Assembly (NCBI GenBank): GCA_001986395.2
Contig: MQVO02000004.1
Coordinates: 620,001 to 684,000 of the forward strand
DNA from: Irpex lacteus
Taxonomy: Eukaryota > Basidiomycota > Agaricomycetes > Polyporales > Irpicaceae
Length of the DNA: 64,000 bases
Direction: 5' to 3'
The notes under the pieces are model-generated. The model saw only the letters and a list, made by a program, of their open reading frames with translations, had not been told where the DNA came from and searched no databases. This document shows positions 37,120 through 46,721 of this stretch, piece by piece (position 1 is the stretch's first letter; each line of letters starts with the position of its first letter). The position numbers were made by a program, and so were the translations under genes.

Positions 37120-37801
37120 CTACAATAGTACGCAAGCAGCCAGCCCAACAGCTATCACCGCACCCAACGTCATCGACCCAGAACCACTCTGAGCTAACGC
37201 ACCACTCTTACCCTTACCCGACAAATCTCCATACTGCGAGAACCCAGTCGGGAGCGGGGTAGAGAATGCAGTAGAGGACGTCGTCCCGTCCTTGACAAAG
37301 TTGGCAGAGCAATCCGCTTCGCTGCCCTTGATGGTACATTTTCCGTCAACATCGCTTCCATCGACGAGTTTGAACTTGGCTTCGGATGCGCCGGAGGGGA
37401 GGGTCACTGAATAACGTTGAGATCAGATATAAATGTAGAAATAAAGGTTTGGTGGAACTAGTAGAACAGACGGCGGTGAGATGGTGTAGAGAGAAGAACC
37501 TTTACCTGGTCCCGAGATGGAAGCAAAGGCTCCGTTTGCTGTGGGTGTTGGGAAGGCGAATAAAGTCGTCGAGCCGTCGGAGCCTACGCCGCCGAGGCTG
37601 ATGGAGGCTTCCCCTTGGCCGAAGCCGGGGATGACGACGATGCCCTCTAAGTCGGGGACACCTGCAAGGAGCGTTGGTCATAAGCGTTTACTTTACCACA
37701 ATAGTGACCACAGCAGTGTATAGCTTACTGGTAGTGGCGGCGGGAGCAGCGAGAGCTTGCACTGCGAGTGCGAGGACGGGGAGGAGGGTCTTGGGGTACA
37801 T
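37120..37801 (-). CDS. GPI-anchored-looking secreted protein, single-domain family member
   Basis: Three exons with phase-1 introns: 37801-37729, 37661-37506 and 37406-37120 (171 residues). The signal peptide MYPKTLLPVLALAVQALAA is followed by IPGFGQGEASISLGGVG, FASISGP, then KFKLVDGSDVDGKC, a second Cys nine residues on, LPTGF and a hydrophobic tail ending AVGLAACVLL. Domain order and intron positions equal those of each module in the gene at 32128-33403, so the two are paralogues. Here the Ser-rich spacer before the tail is short. GPI anchoring is inferred from the tail. Function unknown. Confidence 0.85.
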
Positions 37802-37924
37802 GGTTGAGTGTGTATGTGACGTGAGAATATATTCGTGAAGCTGGAGAGAATAAGTCAGAATGTGAGGGACCTGCCTCGAATGAATGTGAAGTGAGAGACA
37901 ATGTATTCTGTCCTCCGTCGTAGG

Positions 37925-37932
37925 TATTTATA
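37925..37932 (-). promoter_or_regulatory. TATA-like box (TATAAATA)
   Basis: On the minus strand about 127 bp before the start codon, nearly the same distance as in the paralogue at 33403. Confidence 0.55.
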
Positions 37933-38010
37933 CTCTGGTGTTGCCAGGGCGCGCACGTACCACGTTAGCTCATAACTTGACCGTATCGCGCATTTATGCC
38001 CTAAGACACT

Positions 38011-38280
38011 GTACACTCTGTCAGCTCCTCAATAAGACATACGGAAGTCGAATTCCCAAGTCCGGAGAGTGTACCACCGACGAACTTGGGATCAGTCGAT
38101 CGCCGCCCACTGTGACAATGGGATTGAAGTCGAGTATATTTTGAACTTTGACAGTACACTAGAATTATGCGTTTGGCAAATTGACGTTTGATCGACAGAT
38201 TGTATCTTCGTACAAGTACACAGTTTCTTTGACGGGATTTTTCTCTACTGGGGTTCCGTACGCGTCTACATCATGTACGC
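38011..38280. repeat. diverged upstream duplication, copy 2
   Basis: Matches 33671-33930 island by island (38011-38024, 38059-38080, 38187-38219, 38228-38238). Both copies lie 200-530 bp before the start codon of a paralogous gene, in the same orientation. Confidence 0.65.
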
Positions 38281-38380
38281 GATCATCCAGAAACAAAAAC
38301 CCACACAAACAGTCGTTAGACGTCGTTGTGCAGGGATAGACATTCCACATTACCTCCTCTACACGAACGCCTCCAAACCT

Positions 38381-39419
38381 CTATTCTGGCGTCATCGTGA
38401 TGATATCTCCCTTGTCATCATACTTCAGCTCCTTGACCTTGACGCTTCTCAAATGATCAACGCCCTTGCTCAACTCGCAATCATGGTAGAACAACCACCA
38501 CTTCCCCTCGTGCTCGACGATACTGTGATGTGTCGTCCAGCCGACGACTGGCTCGAGGATCTTGCCTTTATACGTGAAGGGCCCATAAGGCGACGTGCCG
38601 GTGCCGTATGCGAGGAAGTGCGTGTCTCCAGTCGAGTAGCTGAAGTAGTACAAGCCGTTATACTTGTGCAACCACGACGCCTCGAAGAATCGCCTCTCGT
38701 GGTCGTCAGCGAGGAGCAGGTCGCCTTTCTCGTCGACGATTTGGATCTCACGAGCAGGTTCTGCGAAGGTGTGCATGTCTTTCGACAGTTTGGCTACGCG
38801 TGGAAGGAGGGCTGGAACTCCGGCACCGGTGGGTTCGTGTGGTCCGTCCTGTGAGGCGTCGAATTCGCCACCTTCGGGTGTGGAGTAGCATTGAAGTTGT
38901 CCACCCCAGATGCCACCAAAGTAGACGTAGGCAGAGCCATCGTCATCGACGAACGAAGCGGGATCGATGGAGAAACTACCAGGGATATAGTCGGGATCGG
39001 GAGTGAAGGGACCCTCGGGCTTGTCGCTGACTGCTACTCCCAATCGGAAGATGCCTGAAAGATGCTACCTATTAATGTAGTTCTGCAGCAGGAGTATACC
39101 GACACATACCTTGTTTATCACGAGCGGGGAAGTAGAGGTAGAACTTTCCGTCTGGCCCTTGAGCGCAATCCGGTGCCCAGACTTGCTTGCTGACCCACGG
39201 CACGTCCTCCGCCTTCAGGGCAATGCCATGGTCGGTAACGGGTGCGCCGACTCGGTCCATGGACAGAACATGATAGTCGGTCATGTCATACTGGTCACCG
39301 CGGTCGTTGAATTTAATATCGGTCTCCCGGTCGTGAGAGGGGTAGACATAGATGCGGCCGTTGAAGGAGTGGGCTGAGGGGTCAGCGGTAAAAATGTTTG
39401 TTACGAGAGGGGCGGGCAT
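38381..39419 (-). CDS. GH43 glycoside hydrolase (beta-xylosidase/arabinofuranosidase type), no signal peptide
   Basis: A five-bladed beta-propeller glycosidase acting on xylo- or arabino-oligosaccharides. Two exons: 39419-39110 and 39054-38381 (327 residues). The GH43 acidic triad is visible: D13 in TADPSAHSF (base), D134 in FSIDPASFVDDDG and E228 in RRFFEASWL (acid). YVYPSHDRETDIKFND and HHSIVEHEGKWWLFYHD are further family blocks. There is no signal peptide, so the enzyme is probably cytosolic and would act on imported sugars. Only one intron is present, in a window where most genes have many. That sparse structure could fit bacterial origin, but this is inference. Confidence 0.92.
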
Positions 39420-40635
39420 AGTGTGTAGTGTATGTGGTTCGCGAGGCGGGGGAGGGGCGCCATGGGGTTAGTATATATATGACGAGGGACATGTGGATGA
39501 AGTACTGTACCGAAACATTGCTGCGAGGATGCACCGAACCGTGCGGGCCGAGTTACCGGGTGGTGGCCAGAGATACGGACCATTCAACGTATGTAGTTCG
39601 AGGAAGACACGGTATAACAACAATATTGTGTATGCTGTCTTCATATTCTTGAGAATAACAGGTATGATTATTACCCTTTAGCATTAGTGGTAGTTCTATG
39701 ACAACTGGGCAAAATATCTTACATACCGATGCTCAAGAACTGACAACCCCTGTCACAATCAACAGCTCAATGTTCCTGCCGGTCGAAGGAGGTCGGAGGC
39801 CCTGGACGTCAATTAATTCGCAAATCTTGCGTCCATAGCCAATTCGGATCTCTCTTCCCTCGCTCTCTTGCGATCTTCGCCCTCATCGATACATCGCGTG
39901 TGTTAATCCCGTCAGACTTGCTTACCACAAGACCTTGCTCCGAGTTTCGCCCGCATTGCGTAGGCCCACTTGGCATTGGCTGCTATCGCACTCCGTTGTA
40001 GACAGCCTGGTGGTTGCAAGTGCACCTATGGTCCACTAGCAATTCCGGATCGGAGCTTGTACACAGGATCTGTAAGGTAACCAGTCTCCAAGTCAAGACT
40101 ATAGCTACTCACCTGTATGCTCAACTGAAAGTAAATTATACGCTGCAATGGCCGTGACATCACTTTGTATGACATGATGCTATGGAATCAGGCTCCGACG
40201 TAGACCATTCAGCGCGATTTCAACGAAATACTCAATTCCAGGTTCTGAAGATCTGAAGATCTGAAGTCACGGTTCAGTTTGAGGTTTGCAGCTTGCTGGC
40301 GCTTAATGTCGGGAGCGATCAGGCGCATCAAACGCCACCAAGTGGTCGATTACCCCATTGGGATGAGGAAGCGTCGCAATGATCATCAACGTCTTGTCAA
40401 CGTTAGCCACCACACATATCACATCTCAAGAGGCAATGAACACACAATCGCAAACGTCGGGGTATATGTCAAACGTTGTTTTGAGGGAGTGCAAAGGATT
40501 ACAAAACAGTAAGACAACGAACGTCGAGACTACGAGCCGAATAAAAATACGTGGGAAATGTTCAGGTAACTCTCCAAGTCACAAACCCGTCGTCATGACA
40601 AGAAAAAGGCGAAGGAATCAACCCAGGTGTCCAGT
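39420..40635. other. gene-free stretch, 1.2 kb
   Basis: Includes the GH43 promoter side and a small imperfect tandem repeat at 40245-40266. No gene or mobile element recognised. Confidence 0.55.
40245..40266. repeat. short tandem repeat, unit ctgaagat
   Basis: An 8-bp unit repeated 2.75 times; a minor low-copy repeat. Confidence 0.7.
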
Positions 40636-41397
40636 TTAGAGGAGGACACCAGCGGCGAGGCCAACAACAGACATGGCCATAGCAGCGGTCGTGCCGACCT
40701 TGATGGCGCCGCTGGACTGACCGCTCGGTGAAGCAGAAGGAGCACCCGAGCCGCTGACAGAGGCACTGGGAGCAGAGGAGCCGCTGGAGGATCCAGAGCC
40801 GCTTGGGGCTGGGGCAGCAGAGCTGGAGCTGTTGCTCGAGGTGCTATTGGCAGCGGAGGACTTAGCAGCAGCCTGGAAGGCGTCGAAGGTCTTGTCGGCC
40901 GTGGGGTTCAGAGCGAACACCATTCCCTGGGAGCAGTGGGAGACACCGCTGAGAAAAGGGGAAAGATAGATAAGAAGAGTGTTCTTGATAGTGAGTGGAG
41001 CGATAGGGTACTTACTTAAGGACCTGCTTGCAGTAGAACCAAACAGGGGTCGAGTCGTTAACAGGAACGGTGTAGTTGGCGGGGCCGGCACCGGCCTCAA
41101 TGGGCATGAAGCCCGAGTCGATGCTTCCAGACTGGGAGCAAGGTGCACCGAAGGTCGACTGAGTAACAGTGTGGTTCTTCGCGACGCTATGAACAAGGAC
41201 AAAGAGGTTAGTGCTACTAATCGGGTGCACATGACAACGGGATAGACGCACAAAGAGAAGATCAGGTTATCGCCCTGGGCAGCGGTAACGCTGGTGGGGT
41301 TGAAGTCGAGGCCAGTGTCACCGACGAGGATGACATGGTCAGCGGCGAGGACGCCGGCGACGGGGAGCAGAGCAGCAGCGACGGTGGAGAAACGCAT
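40636..41397 (-). CDS. serine-rich GPI-anchored cupredoxin A
   Basis: A small extracellular blue-copper-fold protein. Three exons: 41397-41252, 41186-41016 and 40948-40636, introns in phase 2 (209 residues). Signal peptide MRFSTVAAALLPVAGVLA. Cupredoxin core FNPTSVTAAQGDNLIFSF, then ligands H54 (AKNHTVTQS), C101 (VWFYC), H110 (VSHCSQG) and M115. A Ser/Ala/Gly-rich linker and a hydrophobic tail (MSVVGLAAGVLL) suggest a GPI anchor. The loop between Cys and His has eight residues, longer than in cupredoxin B, and the second intron falls inside it. Such proteins occur at the fungal cell surface; electron transfer or copper handling is inferred from the fold. Confidence 0.9.
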   Translation of the reverse strand: MRFSTVAAALLPVAGVLAADHVILVGDTGLDFNPTSVTAAQGDNLIFSLCVYPVVMCTRLVALTSLSLFIASRRTTLLLSRPSVHLAPSLEASTRASCPLRPVPAPPTTPFLLTTRPLFGSTASRSLSKYPIAPLTIKNTLLIYLSPFLSGVSHCSQGMVFALNPTADKTFDAFQAAAKSSAANSTSSNSSSSAAPAPSGSGSSSGSSAPSASVSGSGAPSASPSGQSSGAIKVGTTAAMAMSVVGLAAGVLL

Positions 41398-42389
41398 TGT
41401 GATGGCAGGAAAGGTAATAATCGACGTTGAGTTGAAGTTACTGTAAAGCGAAAGTCACCGAGGACTGTATAAGGCGAGCCTATCATACGGAAGGTTGTCA
41501 GCTAAGGTCCCTTCACACACGTTGTCCAGGGGGAGGTACTCACTCTGCTCGTGGCTTGGAAAGGCTGAAGGGGGGAGGAGAAGAAAGAGGCAAATTGGCT
41601 GGATCTGACGCTTGGTGAGGCATTTTATACTCCTCCTGTTCCTATTATGATCAGCGCTTTTAGGCATAGCAACACATGCGCCGCGTAGCAGATAGGGAAC
41701 AACTGGAACAAAGAGATCGAAGTATCATTCAATAGCTGACAGAAACCAACTGCGGGGAGGCAATTTCGCGCGTGTTACAGCCTTCCCGCGCGGCCATCAC
41801 ATGTTGACGCGTATTTCATACATGCTTTTGCTTGTCGCAGCTGTTGCCAGCCGCCTTGCGCCCATCTGAGGCTGTCGAGATGTCAACTCCCCTTATCGCC
41901 TGCCGGGCCCTCGCGGCAACTGAGAACATCGAATTCGTAAAAGGGCAGTTCATCACGTTCACGTTCGTCAAGTGTTCAGATGGATCTGTTTCCGAAAGGG
42001 GGAAGTCTCCAAGAAGCATGGATTTAAGTGGCCACTGCCTCGATCTGTACGGTCCCATTATTAGCTCGATCATCTTTATCAATGAACAGCATCTCTCGCC
42101 TTGCCTCCCCGACCACCTTCTCACACAGCACACTGCGCTCTGCTCAACCGAGATACCAGGTCAAAAATCTTTAAGCAACTAGCTACGGTTCAGTGGTGTA
42201 CGATACTTTCGTCGACCGACAAGAACAGCATTGTTACAGTATGCGCAGCATCAAGTAGAGAAGAAACAATAAAACTCTCGTCAAAAGGAAGTGCCCGAAA
42301 AGCTAAAGCTACAAAAGAATACAATAACAATATCCGCGGACATCCCCCAACCAATAATAGATCGGCCTCCGTTAAACGGGAGAATGATC
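41398..42389. other. intergenic spacer between cupredoxins A and B
   Basis: Promoter of cupredoxin A on the left, 3' region of cupredoxin B on the right. Open frames on both strands around 41830-42180 show no protein features. Confidence 0.55.
41623..41629 (-). promoter_or_regulatory. TATA-like box (TATAAAA)
   Basis: On the minus strand about 228 bp before the start codon of cupredoxin A. Confidence 0.5.
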
Positions 42390-43080
42390 TTACAATACCA
42401 ATCCTGCAACAAGGGCGATGCTCGAGAGCATCATGGCGGAGGTTGCGCCGACCTTGTAGGCTGAGTTAGCAGCCGCGGTAGGCGAAGCCGTAGAGTCACT
42501 GCCAGAGACAGTGGCGGAACCTGCTGAACCAGTGACAGCCACTCCGGATGGGACTGCGACCGAAGAATTGGTAGTGGTGGCGTTACCGGGGTTGACGGAA
42601 CCGAGAGACATGGCCTTTTGTTGGAATGCCTGGAATGTCTTGTCAGCCGTGGGGTTCACAGCGAACACCATTCCCTTCTGACAATGGTCTGCTTGACGGC
42701 AGTAGAACCACAGAGGTGTGCCTGCGGGGACGTTGGTCATGGTGAAGCTGTACTGGGGGACTGTCGTCGAGTTCGCTGCGACGAATTGGAAGCCGGAGTC
42801 GAGGCTGTCATCACTCAACCGCGTGCATGGGTTTGCGAATGAGGACTGGGTGAGAGTGTGGTTCTTTGACAGGCTGGCAGTCGAGATGATCAGTATCTTA
42901 GGGCAGAAATGAGAGATGTGATTGCACGTACAAGACGAACTGGATGGTATCGCCATCCTGTGCCTGAACCTCCTGCGGATCGAACGTGAGGCCACCGGCG
43001 TTACCAACCTTGACGGTGATGTTGGCGGCCAAAGTAGCGGCAGGGACCAGGAGTGCAGCGAGGATTGTAGAGAAACGCAT
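42390..43080 (-). CDS. serine-rich GPI-anchored cupredoxin B
   Basis: Two exons, 43080-42932 and 42873-42390, joined in phase 2 (210 residues). Signal peptide MRFSTILAALLVPAATLA, nearly identical at its start to cupredoxin A. Copper ligands: His in SKNHTLTQS, Cys in LWFYC, His and Met in DHCQKGM, with four residues between Cys and His. The second intron seen in A and C is absent, leaving the binding loop uninterrupted. A Ser/Thr/Ala-rich linker and a tail ending SSIALVAGLVL indicate a GPI anchor. An in-frame ATG three codons upstream (43089) is an alternative start. Tandem with cupredoxin A, same strand. Confidence 0.9.
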
Positions 43081-43793
43081 TGCGAGCAAGCTAGCGGGCT
43101 GACGGGATTACGAAAAAGGAATGGACGTTGCTCTTCGAGAGACCAATGGATGAACTGTTGTCAACGATAGATTGAACCGAATCGAGCCTGTTAGACATAG
43201 TAGACGTCAGATTCAGCACACTGATGAACAGAAGCAGAAGAAGCTGTGTGACTTACCCTGCTCGCAAGTAGCTGCAAAAGAATTGACGACCTGGTCGGAG
43301 GACAGAAAGTGAGGATGCACAGTTGTCCGGGGATCAGGGATTTATACCTCGCCATCTCAGCAACCAGGCGACCTAGCAACGAGGAACCTTCCATCGCAAA
43401 AAAGACTCTTTCCATCACGATTTCCGTGAATTTGAGCCAAGATAACCACCAGCAGGCTTCAGCTTTACAATTACTTATTACTCAAATCGCAGCGTGGACC
43501 AAGCGTGTGTAGTCTATTATGCTTTACTCCTTTCGCTTCTTACTCGAAGAACTTCTCTGAACTACAGCAACATCAGGAGGGCACACCCACGAACATCAAG
43601 GCAAGCGATCCTCTCTCATGCTGCCAAGTCGCTGACAGAGATGGCAGTGATGGGTGGCGAGGATGGTTCCTGATGCCACAATTGATGATCGGCGGCCTCC
43701 CATCTCGGGCCTGATGGCGGCATCGAGTCGGGCTGCTCCGGCCCACAAGCACCGACTCACCTCATCTCCAGACCACCATCACCAACGATCACA
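43081..43793. other. divergent promoter region, cupredoxin B and thioredoxin
   Basis: 713 bp between two start codons. It holds the TATA-like box of cupredoxin B; nothing else supported. Confidence 0.55.
43340..43346 (-). promoter_or_regulatory. TATA-like box (TATAAAT)
   Basis: On the minus strand about 260 bp before the start codon of cupredoxin B. An intron in the 5' UTR could shorten the real distance to the leader. Confidence 0.45.
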
Positions 43794-44886
43794 ATGTCTG
43801 CCACAACATTGAGAGCATTGTCGAATGCCTCCCGACTCGCGCGCCACACAGTGACGAGGAGGACGTTCCACGCCTCTGCGCTGAGGCTCACACAATATCT
43901 AGACGTCGACGCTGAGGTGCGTTTCATCGACTTTAGACTCAAGTCCTCATCATTCCTGTACAGTGCGGCATATGCACGGATTCGCTTCAAACTCTTCGCT
44001 CTTGCATATCTATCAACAGATGATAATTCCAGGCTGTGCCACATCTCCATCTTATCTCTCCGTTTATTGTACCAGGGCCCGGATTGTTCAGCAGACTGAC
44101 GGAACAATTGACATCTCATCTGACACTTCCGAGTAGACGTTTCGCAAGGTCACATCAAAGGATAACGATAAAGTCGTTCTCGTCGACTTTTATGCCGAGT
44201 GAGTGGTTGTGTTTCTGTCCAATGAGGCTCATGCGTTTCGTTCTGCGTCTTTGCCAATACATAAAGGCGCGGCTATGATATATGAGTGGTCGCTGCATAT
44301 AGAGCCTCGCATTCCGAGAACTCCGTCCCCACTCCATTCCGAATCCTGTGTACGTTCAGTCACGAAGCGGGGCTATGCCGTGCTTCACGAGCAACTATTC
44401 CTATCGTAGACTGGGCTGCACGGATCCTCGAATCCATACATGCTGCGCCCCACCTTTGCTCTCCCACTCATTCTCATTCTCGTGCCGCCATCAAATAAGT
44501 GGAACGGGTTACTAACGATGCTCTGCCTCCCGTCATAGCTGGTGTGGCCCATGCAAACAACTCTCTCCCGTCCTGGAACGAATCACTAAGGAGGAAGACC
44601 TCGAGACTGGCGAGTCGGGGAGCAAAGTAGACCTTGTTACGGTCGACATCGATGCACAAACTGAGCTCGCACAAGAGTTCAAGGTAATGCCTTGTTTGCC
44701 CTTCCTCCCCCCCTTTTTTTCCTCCTCCTTACTCATACCACATAACACTGACACACCTTAACTCTGGATCATTCATAGGTTCGCTCAATACCAACAGTCA
44801 TCGCTTTCAGAGACGGCAAACCCGTCAACCAGTTCGTTGGCTCGATACCCGAACCAAGGGTCCGGGACTTTATCAAGCAGCTATAA
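43794..44886 (+). CDS. mitochondrial thioredoxin
   Basis: Reduces protein disulfides, probably in the mitochondrial matrix. Four exons: 43794-43916, 44137-44198, 44539-44683 and 44779-44886 (145 residues). An Arg/Ser/Thr-rich presequence (LARHTVTRRTFHASALRL) precedes the thioredoxin fold. The active site WCGPC is at 63-67, with W63 following a codon split by intron 2. VRSIPTVIAFRDGKPV carries the cis-proline, and the C-terminal helix PEPRVRDFIKQL is normal. Introns 1 (220 nt) and 2 (340 nt) are much longer than the usual 50-65 nt in this window. Targeting is inferred from presequence composition. Confidence 0.93.
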
Positions 44887-46065
44887 CTCACTCAGGACTG
44901 TCTATACCGATCTGTGCCGTACAATCCTACTCTGGAGTACCTATCTAATTTGATTCAAGCTGGCGTGACATTCCCACCCGAGGGCACGTACGATCGGCCG
45001 TTTGAATACTGCTGTGTGTCCTATGGTAATGTGCGCTATGGCAATGACACTTGCATATGCTCTGTCTCGCGGTGAACCACTTGTGAACTTACCTTCGTCT
45101 CACTGATGGTGTTTAGAGGATCCGTTGACCAACATCATTCGTCTCGGAGAACCTGGACGAAGTGTTAGTGATGTGTTCGCAGTGAGTCTCTTCGGTCGTC
45201 TTCCACCCCACAGCGACGCGCGTAGTTGTCAGAAATCCCACACACACATGACTCATGACGAATTCGAAGACACCGTCCTCCCACGTATACCCATTCCGTG
45301 CGTTCTTGACCATGCATAAACACCCGCGTTCCGTGTGAGGCGGAGAAGCCAGAGAGTGAGAAAAAGACGTTTTGATACTTCAAATATACTGCAACCCATT
45401 CCTATCGTACTAAGAAAACTGACGGGACAAGCGAGCTCGAGAGTAAAGGTAAAAGAGTCTGGGGAAAAGGAAAGAGAAAGAGGAAACAGCGCCGAGAGCA
45501 TATGTATGTACGTACAACCAGCTACCGGTTCGTATAAAGTTAAAAGCACACTGCACACTGCGATAGAGAAAAAAGAAGAGAATAGAGAAGGAACGGGAAG
45601 CGAGGAAGAGGGGTTTAATAACTTGAGGTGGAGGGCAGGGGCGGAGGCGATTGTATTGAGTGCCTGTCGGGCGGCGAAGCGTTTCCGGGCGCGACGAAAG
45701 GGGCCGGTTGTGGCGGTGCACTGTGGGCTGGAAGAAGGTGCGTGCCAGATTGTGACAGCGAACGCTGGTGCTTTGCCGGAGTGAGAGCGGGCGGGCTGGG
45801 AGCTGCGTGCCTGAGTTGACTGGCAGGGACGCGCAAGCATCCAGATGGTGAGTCGTCGGGAAACGAGATGAGGAGAGCGGAGATTTGAGCAGGGACGTTG
45901 AGGTAGAGGTGGAGAAGAGGTTTGGAGGAGGGCCGGTACCAGTAGTAATAAGTTGAAGGAAATCCATGGCGCGACAGTTGCAGGTATTGAACATGATGGA
46001 AAAAAAACCGAGCAAAGTAAACCGAGTGAGCAGAAAGAAGGATGCGTGTCAAGCGTAAAGTGTGA
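44887..46065. other. spacer with skewed composition, about 1.2 kb
   Basis: From about 45330 to 46010 the plus strand is purine-rich, so several minus-strand frames of 150-200 codons are open at once. I regard these as compositional artefacts and the stretch as mostly the 3' region of the second G-gamma gene. Confidence 0.5.
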
Positions 46066-46721
46066 TCATTGTACAACGCAGCACCCGCCCTTGCCTGCGC
46101 CTGGCGACGAGTACGGGTCTTCGTTCTTTGCTACAGGTCCCCATACAGATGGCACCTGTGATGAGATAAGAGTGCGCGTGAGTAAAGATGTGGATAAATA
46201 AAGATAGATTGAGTGAGAAGGGAATGAATAATGGGATCAGCGCAGGGTGGTGTGACAGGTTGGGCAGGCGCCATGTTCGCGCTGACGGAGGTGGGGAAAG
46301 GAAGGAGAACGGATAATTAATGAAAACTTACGAGAGGGTCTTTCGTTACTTTGCAGTACCGTATCAGACTGCGATCCGTCCCCACGCCAATGGCATCGAA
46401 CAAGCAGTAGCACAGCGTCGTCGTCCCCATCAAGCAACCCACCAACCGATACACCAGATAATACAGATCCCGTGAATTCCGGCGAGAGGAGAGATATTCA
46501 ACAATTGCAGTCGTAATTAATTTCCAGAGGGTGAACAAGAGAGCATATATTGTCAGTAAGACGGACAGTGTCTTTATAGTGGCTTGTCTGACGCACCTGG
46601 CACTAGCTTCGCTAACTCTTATTCTGGGTCGTGCCAAATCTTCCCGTAGTCTCTGATTGTGCTCCGTGAGACGTCGGAGCTTGAGCTCGGACATTGACTG
46701 TTTGTGTGGTCGAGAATTCAT
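46066..46721 (-). CDS. heterotrimeric G-protein gamma subunit, copy 2 (CaaX CVVQ)
   Basis: Three exons agree in phase: 46721-46597, 46368-46332 and 46155-46066 (83 residues). The helix [20 protein letters not shown] is nearly identical to copy 1. [14 protein letters not shown] is followed, across a 176-nt intron, by [19 protein letters not shown], and the protein ends GCCVVQ. The CaaX box CVVQ predicts farnesylation. A decoy acceptor at 46282/46281 inside intron 2 would give a short tail without CaaX. The last exon proves the longer intron is the main form. The copies on either side of the secreted-gene region are diverged enough to be old paralogues. Confidence 0.92.

Larger units (their letters stand above)
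37802..38380. other. promoter region of the secreted protein gene
   Basis: Carries acctgcctcg at 37870-37879 (as at 33470-33479 in the paralogue) and the diverged upstream duplication. The right end is the 3' side of the GH43 gene. Confidence 0.6.

Noticed and set aside
45253..46076. Three overlapping minus-strand frames of 150-200 codons
   Set aside because: Explained by strand composition skew; no protein features.
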